NCBI RefSeq assembly: GCF_023914155.1
Contig: NZ_JAMWYS010000058.1
Location: 288,365-352,364 of the forward strand
Source: Solitalea agri
GTDB lineage: Bacteria > Bacteroidota > Bacteroidia > Sphingobacteriales > Sphingobacteriaceae
DNA: 64,000 nt
Direction: 5' to 3'
Within the stretch, counting starts at the first letter, position 1, and each line of letters starts with the position of its first letter. The notes beneath the pieces are model-generated. The model was not told the origin of the DNA. It made no database searches and saw only the letters and a list, made by a program, of their open reading frames with translations. Below, in pieces: positions 58,139-64,000 of this stretch. The translations under genes and the position numbers were made by a program.

Positions 58139-59812
58139 TTACAATTTTGTTGATGGCCCTGGGTTTACAGTTGCAACACCAATTGAATAGGTATTTCCAG
58201 TAATGGTATTATTGGTTGCGTATAAGTTCAATGCAGCCGATTGAGAAGTGTGTACAAACTTGTTGTTTTTAATAGTTGTACCATTCTTAGGTGTACCACG
58301 TACAGTAATCGCTCTATAATCTTTCATGTAGAACGTATTATCGTGTACGTTTACATAATCACCAGCTCTGTACTTGGCTCCATCACCACCATCGCCATGC
58401 ATATCAAATGAGTGCGCAATAGCATTTGACATTACCACATTATAAGCCGCCTCATAACCTGAACCTGCAATACCTGAACCTGCAATCGCATGACGGTTAT
58501 AATCAAAATAATTATTGGTGATTAAAGCAAAGGCTTGAGCAATACTGATTCCGTAACCTAAACCACTTTGCTGATTGTGGTGGAAGTAACTGTCATGTAT
58601 TTTAACATTGGTGGCTCCGCCTGATAAATAAACACCGGCGTGATTCCATCCAAATACCTCACAATTAGCTACTTCAAGATTGCTGAATGTTGAATAAATA
58701 CCACGACAATAAGTTGATGAGCTACGAGTAGTGCTAGTATTTGCTCCACGAACACGTAAACCGGTTAGTTTAACACCTGCACCCGCAGCTTGTAACATAA
58801 TACCATGAGAAACATTGGTAGTATAAACCATACCTCCAAGGATACCATTTTTACCACGGCCACTCGCTAAGGTAACACCAGCAGGGATTTTAATGGTGCC
58901 CTGACCGGTTAAATTGATCGATGAATTATCGTCAACATAAATAACCTCACCGCTTTTTGCTTTAGATACAGCAGTTTTTAATTCTGCAGCGGTTTTAACC
59001 AGGTAATTATAAGCAGTTACTGGTGGGGTTGTAGGCGTTGTAGGGGTAGTAGGCGGCGTTTCTACTGTTTGAGCTGTTTCCTTAACGATTAAGGTATTTA
59101 ACCAGAAATTAGGTGAGGTCGTATTTTTTGCGCCTTTTGAAACTTCAATTCTAATTTTACCTGAAGCATTCGGTTTTACGGCGCTGATGCTTGCAATTTT
59201 AGTGGTATTATTGGCCGGTTCAATTAAAACTGTTTGGGTGGTTGCACCAATAATTTTATACTGAGTTTCCAATGAGCCGCTAAAATTCATTCTTGAAGCA
59301 AAGAATGACAGATTATAAGTGCTGGTTGCAGTTAGTCCTGAAAGTTCTATTGCTGCAGTTGTAGTTGCTCCATAACATAAATCGGCTGCTGCAGTTTGTG
59401 GAATACCTAATGTACTTGGATAAGTGGTTGAGTTGGTATAAACTCCTTTAAAAGCTGCAACTGTTGCAAGTTTTACAGCAGTTACTGTTCCTTTGTTAAA
59501 ATCTTTTAAGGCAACTGGCGAAGAAACCGCCATTGATCCTAAATTATAATTAGTTGGGGCTGTTTTCCCACCAAAATCTACACGAACGTCAACACCGCTT
59601 ACTGTGGCTTCTGTTGCCAAAACATTTGATGATAACTCTTCAATTGTTGCAGATTCAGGTGTAATTTCCTCTTCCCCCTCTTTGCTACATGATGTTAAGA
59701 TACTTGATCCTGCAATGATCATTGCCATTGCCAATGACAATGCTTTTTTACTATGTTTAAGATTTAATTTCACTATGCTTGATTTAATTTTTGATACAGA
59801 TGACATAATCAT
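58139..59812 (-). CDS. Right-handed beta-helix (pectate-lyase-like) lipoprotein
   Basis: 557 residues (an internal ATG two codons later is also possible). A long lipoprotein signal ends SSILTSC at about residue 42. A beta-sandwich of about 200 residues (ATVSGVDVRVDFGGKTAPTNYNLG through KIRIEVSKGAKNT) is followed by a Pro/Thr linker (ETPPTTPTTPTTPP) and a C-terminal right-handed parallel beta-helix with Asn ladders (KIHDSYFHHNQQSGLGYGI, ITNNYFDYNRHAI, NVHDNTFYMKDYRA). The helix domain resembles polysaccharide lyase family 1/pectate-lyase-like proteins with VYTTNVSHGIML and FDMHGDGGDGAKYRAG, but the catalytic Arg and Ca-binding residues cannot be assigned with certainty. Possibly a surface lyase or esterase for pectin or alginate. 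Confidence 0.75.
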   Translation of the reverse strand: MIMSSVSKIKSSIVKLNLKHSKKALSLAMAMIIAGSSILTSCSKEGEEEITPESATIEELSSNVLATEATVSGVDVRVDFGGKTAPTNYNLGSMAVSSPVALKDFNKGTVTAVKLATVAAFKGVYTNSTTYPSTLGIPQTAAADLCYGATTTAAIELSGLTATSTYNLSFFASRMNFSGSLETQYKIIGATTQTVLIEPANNTTKIASISAVKPNASGKIRIEVSKGAKNTTSPNFWLNTLIVKETAQTVETPPTTPTTPTTPPVTAYNYLVKTAAELKTAVSKAKSGEVIYVDDNSSINLTGQGTIKIPAGVTLASGRGKNGILGGMVYTTNVSHGIMLQAAGAGVKLTGLRVRGANTSTTRSSSTYCRGIYSTFSNLEVANCEVFGWNHAGVYLSGGATNVKIHDSYFHHNQQSGLGYGISIAQAFALITNNYFDYNRHAIAGSGIAGSGYEAAYNVVMSNAIAHSFDMHGDGGDGAKYRAGDYVNVHDNTFYMKDYRAITVRGTPKNGTTIKNNKFVHTSQSAALNLYATNNTITGNTYSIGVATVNPGPSTKL

Positions 59813-60531
59813 TTGATTTATTTTTTACACATTTGGTTAATAATCTTTTCTTTCTGATAAGAAAAAGACAAAACAGTTCCATTCAAGCCTTTTTCAAGAC
59901 CTGTCATTTTGAAATCATTTATTTTGGAAGATTACCCCGAATGATGAATTGATTGGTTTGATTTGGTGGGGGTATTTTTTTTGTATAAGAGGAATTATCT
60001 AATAATCTCTACTCTCAATATATTTTCCCAATGACTTTCGAAATATTTTTTCTCTAAAAATTTCGCATTTTCTATCTCCTTAACTCATTCTTGTCCATCC
60101 TTATTACGAGCTGATTATCAGATTGTTACAAAAAAGTTACATTTTTATATTTTTCAATTACTGATTAAAAAACATGATTCGTAGTTAAGTTAAAATTCGT
60201 CTGACTTTTAAAATACCATTTTCAATAAGCCTCTTAAATAAATGATAAACAGGCGATAATGTATTTAACACACTAACTATTAACCTTTTACTCCTTTAAA
60301 AACAATTTATACTACCCATATTTTTTATCGGGTTAAATAAAGAAAGGCCTTTCATAAACGCGAAAACAATTAAAAAAATCAACACCTGGCAACTCTCTCA
60401 TTTCAGCAACAAATTAATTTACAGACCCTAACCTTTGCTATAAAATTATTAATTTAGGTAGGCCCCCTTTCTGTTTTCGGCCCTGATCAAAACCTTATCA
60501 ATACGTTCTAAATTCTAAAGCTCTCTACACA
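59813..60531. other. Divergent promoter region
   Basis: 719 AT-rich bases between the divergent lipoprotein and antiporter genes, presumably holding both promoters. An imperfect inverted repeat (CTTTTCTT / AAGAAAAAG near 59847-59870) is the only structure noticed. No open frame or terminator supported. Confidence 0.4.
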
Positions 60532-62244
60532 ATGAATTGGATCATTTCAACTCTACAACAATACCCCGAATTGTCTGTCTTTCTGGCCCTTGCTCTGGGC
60601 TTTTTTATTGGAAATATCAAAATCGGAAGCTTTAGTTTAGGTTCAGTTACCGGAGTGTTGCTGATGGGTGTACTAATCGGGCAGTTTAAAATTGATATTT
60701 CACCAACCGTTAAATCAGTATTCTTTTTAATGTTTCTGTTTGCCGTGGGCTATAGTGTTGGGCCACAGTTTTTCCGCGGATTAAAAAAAGATGGATTACC
60801 CCAGGTATATTTTGCAATCATCATTTGTGTTTTATGTCTTTTAGTTCCGTATTTAATTGCCAGATTATTACACTATGATGTAGGCACTGCAGCCGGTTTT
60901 CTGGCTGGGGCTAACACGATTTCGGCCGTAATTGGCGTGGCTTCCGATTCTATTCAGCAACTTAACCTTTCCGCTGCTGAAAAAACTGCTTTAATCAATA
61001 AAATCCCAATTGCATATGCGGTTACCTATATTTTTGGCACTGCCGGAACAGCCTGGTTTTTGGCCACCATAGGACCTAAACTATTAGGTGGCGCTGAAAA
61101 AGTTATTCAGGAATGTAAAGAGCTGGAAGCACAACTGGGGCAATCGGTTTCAGATAACGATCCTAGTTTACGCTCTGCGTTGAACAGAGTTATTTTCAGG
61201 GCTTTTAAAGTTGAAGATGATTGGTTTAAAACTCCTCGTACAATCAAAGAAACAGAAGAGTACCTCGAGTCATTTGGCAACAGATTATTTATTCAACGTG
61301 TGAAAAAAGGTGAAAAAATTTTCGAAGATGCAGAAGATGTTAAAATTCAACAAGGTGATTTGATTGTAGCAGGTGGTCAACGGGGGTTCTTTTTAACCGA
61401 TCAGGATCATGTAGGCCGCGAAATAAACGATCCTCAATTATTAAGCTTTACAGTTGAATCATTAAGCGTTTTAATCATTAACAAGGAAGTAATCGGTAAA
61501 TCACTGAAAGAATTATTTAATGATGATAACCTCGAAAAGAAACTTCATGGTATAGGCCTTAATCGTATTTCAAGGGCGGGCGTTGAAATTCCTCTTGCTC
61601 CCGGAATTGTATTAGAGCGAGGCGACCAGGTTGATATTACCGGCTTAAAATCTGAAGTTGACAAAGCAGCAGCCTTTTTAGGTTATGCCGATCGACCCAC
61701 TACCTCCACCGATATTTTATTTGTTGGTGTAGGGGTCCTTATCGGTGGATTATTGGGTGCAATGACCATCCATATTGGCAATGTACCTTTTAGTCTGAGC
61801 ACCAGCGGAGGAGCCTTAATTTCCGGATTATTCTTCGGTTGGCTACGTTCACAACATCCCACTTTTGGTCGTATTCCCCCTCCTGCCTTATGGATTATGA
61901 ATAACCTGGGGCTTAACACATTCATTGCCGTTGTGGGCATTTCTGCAGGCCCCGGTTTTGTTGCCGGCTTTAAAGAGTTGGGCCTAAGTCTGTTTATTGC
62001 TGGTGTATTTGCCAGTATAATTCCCATGTTTATCTCATTGCTGATAGGCCGATACCTGTTTAAATTTCATCCGGCAATTAATTTAGGCGGATGTGCCGGC
62101 GCCCGAACCACCACAGCCGCCCTGGGTGCCATTCAGGATTCTGTTAAAAGCAATACACCTTCCCTTTCCTATACCGTCACCTACGCAGTTGGTAATACTT
62201 TGTTAATTATTTGGGGGGTTGTGATTGTGTTATTATTCAGTTAA
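60532..62244 (+). CDS. aspT: Aspartate:alanine antiporter (AspT family)
   Basis: 570 residues, the normal length for AspT. The N-terminal transmembrane half (about 8-190) and the C-terminal half (about 390-568) flank two TrkA-C/RCK_C cytosolic domains (about 200-375, with VKKGEKIFEDAEDVKIQQGDLIVAGG and ERGDQVDITG). The repeated transmembrane motif is visible in both halves: VGYSVGPQFFRGLK and AGANTISAVIGVA in the first, VVGISAGPGFVAGFKELG and GGCAGARTTTAALGAIQD in the second. It exchanges aspartate for alanine. The decarboxylase gene starts 26 bases downstream, as in Tetragenococcus, so the pair makes a proton-motive cycle. Confidence 0.93.
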   Translation: MNWIISTLQQYPELSVFLALALGFFIGNIKIGSFSLGSVTGVLLMGVLIGQFKIDISPTVKSVFFLMFLFAVGYSVGPQFFRGLKKDGLPQVYFAIIICVLCLLVPYLIARLLHYDVGTAAGFLAGANTISAVIGVASDSIQQLNLSAAEKTALINKIPIAYAVTYIFGTAGTAWFLATIGPKLLGGAEKVIQECKELEAQLGQSVSDNDPSLRSALNRVIFRAFKVEDDWFKTPRTIKETEEYLESFGNRLFIQRVKKGEKIFEDAEDVKIQQGDLIVAGGQRGFFLTDQDHVGREINDPQLLSFTVESLSVLIINKEVIGKSLKELFNDDNLEKKLHGIGLNRISRAGVEIPLAPGIVLERGDQVDITGLKSEVDKAAAFLGYADRPTTSTDILFVGVGVLIGGLLGAMTIHIGNVPFSLSTSGGALISGLFFGWLRSQHPTFGRIPPPALWIMNNLGLNTFIAVVGISAGPGFVAGFKELGLSLFIAGVFASIIPMFISLLIGRYLFKFHPAINLGGCAGARTTTAALGAIQDSVKSNTPSLSYTVTYAVGNTLLIIWGVVIVLLFS

Positions 62245-62270
62245 AGTGTAAATCGCTAATTCTAAATTAT

Positions 62271-63914
62271 ATGAGCTCTAAAATTGAAAAAATTAAAACC
62301 TCGAGGGCTAAACAAGAAATCTTACAGCAATTAAGCCCTTTTGAATTAAAAGATAACCTTATAGCGCTTGCAACTCCCCAGGATAAAAAAGAAGCAGATT
62401 CATTGCTTAATGCCGGTCGCGGTAACCCAAATTGGATAGCAACAACCCCTCGTGAAGCCTTTTTTGCACTCGGTAAATTTGGTATAGAAGAATGTCGACG
62501 AGTGATGGATTTACCTGGACTTGCCGGTATTCCGGAAAGAAATGGCATTGCCAAACGTTTAGAAGAGTTCTTTAAGAAAAATAAAGACCTGGCTGGAATA
62601 GAGCTATTAGAGAAAACGTATCGATACGGTCTCGAAAAACACAATTTCGACCCTGATGCCTGGGTGCATGAAATGGCCGAGTCAATAATTGGAGATCAGT
62701 ATCCGGTTCCCGACAGAATGCTGGTGCATTATGAGCAAATTGTTCATGATTACATTGTTATGGAAATGAGCAATAATCAGCCACCTAAAGGCAAGTATGA
62801 TATTTTTGCTGTTGAAGGGGGAACAGCTGCCATGTGCTACCTGTTCGATTCCTTACAAAATAATGGCCTCTTGAACAAAGGAGATACTATCGCCTTAATG
62901 ATCCCCGCATTTACCCCTTACCTCGAAATACCTGAATTAGAACGTTTCAGTTTTAATGTGATTAAAATTGATGCCGATGAAATGAGCACTGACGGCAGGC
63001 ATACCTGGCAATATTCAACAGAACAGATTGAAAAGCTCTCCGACAGGTCTATAAAAGCACTTTTTGTTACCAATCCTAGTAATCCTCCATCAGTTGCAAT
63101 CAGTAATGACAGCATAAAAAAGATCATCAAGATTGTGAAAAACATGAACCCCAACTTAATGATCATCACTGATGACGTTTACGGAACCTTTGTTCCCGGT
63201 TTTCGTTCATTGATGACCGAACTTCCTGAAAATACCATTGGGGTTTATTCATTCTCCAAATACTTTGGCTGTACAGGCTGGCGATTAGGCGTTGTAGCGA
63301 TTTATGAGAATAATATTTTTGACAAGATGCTAACGGCTTTGCCATCAAAAAGAGTTGAAGAGTTAAACAGACGTTATTCAACTCTAACCTTAAAACCTGA
63401 AAAGATTAAATTCATCGATCGGATGGTTGCTGATAGCCGGATGGTTGCACTGAATCATACCGCAGGATTATCCCTTCCACAACAAACCCAAATGATGCTA
63501 TTTGCAGCTTCTTGTTTGCTCGATACCGAAAATAAATACAAACAACTTACCCGCGACATTGTACTTAAACGCCTTAATTTACTTTGGGAAAATATGGGCA
63601 TTCCGTTGTTCAATAATCCCAACCGGGCCGGTTATTATTCAGAAATTGATTTATTAGGTTGGGCAAGAATGAAATACGGAGAAGGCTTGATCGAATACCT
63701 GCAGGAAAACTTTGAGCCTACTGATATATTATTCAGATTGGCAGAGAAATCATCGATTGTATTGTTAAACGGAGGAGGTTTCGATGGCCCAGAATGGTCG
63801 ATAAGGGTTTCCTTAGCTAATTTAAAAGACAATGATTATGTAACAATCGGCAAAAGCTTAGCCGAAATATTTGACACATACGCAGAAGCATGGAAAGCTT
63901 CTTCAAAAAAATAG
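62271..63914 (+). CDS. aspD: Bifunctional aspartate transaminase/aspartate 4-decarboxylase
   Basis: 547 residues from the ATG at 62271, which avoids overlap with aspT. PLP fold-type I aminotransferase with the long N-terminal region typical of aspartate beta-decarboxylases. Landmarks: NAGRGNPNW (about 47-55), EGGTAAM (182-188), TNPSNPP (267-273), DDVYGTF (301-307) and the PLP lysine Lys330 in YSFSKYFGCTGWRLG, ending with IRVSLANL. It converts L-aspartate to L-alanine and CO2. Paired with AspT it consumes a proton inside and exchanges Asp for Ala. Confidence 0.93.
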   Translation: MSSKIEKIKTSRAKQEILQQLSPFELKDNLIALATPQDKKEADSLLNAGRGNPNWIATTPREAFFALGKFGIEECRRVMDLPGLAGIPERNGIAKRLEEFFKKNKDLAGIELLEKTYRYGLEKHNFDPDAWVHEMAESIIGDQYPVPDRMLVHYEQIVHDYIVMEMSNNQPPKGKYDIFAVEGGTAAMCYLFDSLQNNGLLNKGDTIALMIPAFTPYLEIPELERFSFNVIKIDADEMSTDGRHTWQYSTEQIEKLSDRSIKALFVTNPSNPPSVAISNDSIKKIIKIVKNMNPNLMIITDDVYGTFVPGFRSLMTELPENTIGVYSFSKYFGCTGWRLGVVAIYENNIFDKMLTALPSKRVEELNRRYSTLTLKPEKIKFIDRMVADSRMVALNHTAGLSLPQQTQMMLFAASCLLDTENKYKQLTRDIVLKRLNLLWENMGIPLFNNPNRAGYYSEIDLLGWARMKYGEGLIEYLQENFEPTDILFRLAEKSSIVLLNGGGFDGPEWSIRVSLANLKDNDYVTIGKSLAEIFDTYAEAWKASSKK

Positions 63915-63930
63915 ATCACAAAAGAAAATG

Positions 63931-63958
63931 AGGCTGTCTCAAAAGGGGCAGCCTTTTT
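63931..63958 (+). terminator. Rho-independent terminator
   Basis: AGGCTG / CAGCCT arms (63931-63936, 63949-63954) with a 12-base loop, then TTTT. It lies 17 bases after the aspD stop. Confidence 0.82.
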
Positions 63959-64000
63959 AGTTGCCGAGAATTGACTGTATATTTTTTGATTGAGAATTTC

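Noticed and set aside
1..64000. CRISPR arrays, insertion sequences, integrases, attachment sites, origin of replication
   Set aside because: No regularly spaced repeats, transposase or recombinase motifs, flanking direct repeats or DnaA-box clusters were noticed.

Overview
The window looks like a chromosomal segment of an AT-rich Bacteroidota bacterium, most likely a Sphingobacteriaceae relative (Solitalea/Pedobacter-like). This rests on protein families typical of that phylum: a Y_Y_Y/LuxR propeller regulator, TamL-TamB, DUF4421, DUF4142 lipoproteins, a head-GIN lipoprotein and a CheB-CheR-kinase fusion. No rRNA, tRNA, CRISPR array, insertion sequence or prophage was seen. The taxonomic call is inference.

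Layout. 1-1.03 kb: 5' part of a PAS sensor protein running off the left edge. 1.5-10.5 kb: a minus-strand beta-glucan locus (GH5, two GH30, GH16) preceded by a membrane-bound propeller/LuxR regulator. 10.7-15.4 kb: a YCII-like protein, a DUF937-OmpA protein, a head-GIN lipoprotein and an NfeD protease-slipin pair. 16-20.4 kb: Ku, LigD and topoisomerase IB. 20.5-36.4 kb: a dense set of small stress-type genes (DUF2383, YtxH, YciE/DUF892, DUF4142, DUF6496, Lmo0937-like) mixed with a large catalase, a GT4/debranching-enzyme pair and two sensor kinases. 36.5-41.2 kb: a CheB-CheR-PAS-kinase fusion with a receiver protein, and a holin-X-like membrane protein with its partner. 41.3-53 kb: envelope genes (TamL, TamB, iron permease, DUF4421, MlaD/F/E). 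53.2-57.8 kb: an AraC-type regulator, more stress genes and a broken DUF1003 gene. 58.1-59.8 kb: a beta-helix lipoprotein. 60.5-63.9 kb: an aspartate:alanine antiporter with aspartate 4-decarboxylase.

The most notable observation is a shared promoter-like element, about TGGCAT-N5-TTYCA, with the -24/-12 geometry of sigma-54 promoters. It lies roughly 20-65 bases upstream of the start codon of about fifteen transcription units on both strands: Ku-LigD-TopIB, both DUF2383 genes, both DUF4142 genes, catalase, YtxH, DUF6496, Lmo0937-like, the GT4 operon, the iron permease, a disordered acidic protein, a 43-residue charged protein and others. I infer one stress regulon linking DNA end-joining, peroxide removal, iron handling, a glucan-active enzyme pair and many small proteins of unknown biochemistry. 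Some members are decaying: an Lmo0937-like copy has a one-base frameshift, a DUF1003 gene has an in-frame stop, and one YciE paralogue has lost several conserved acidic residues.
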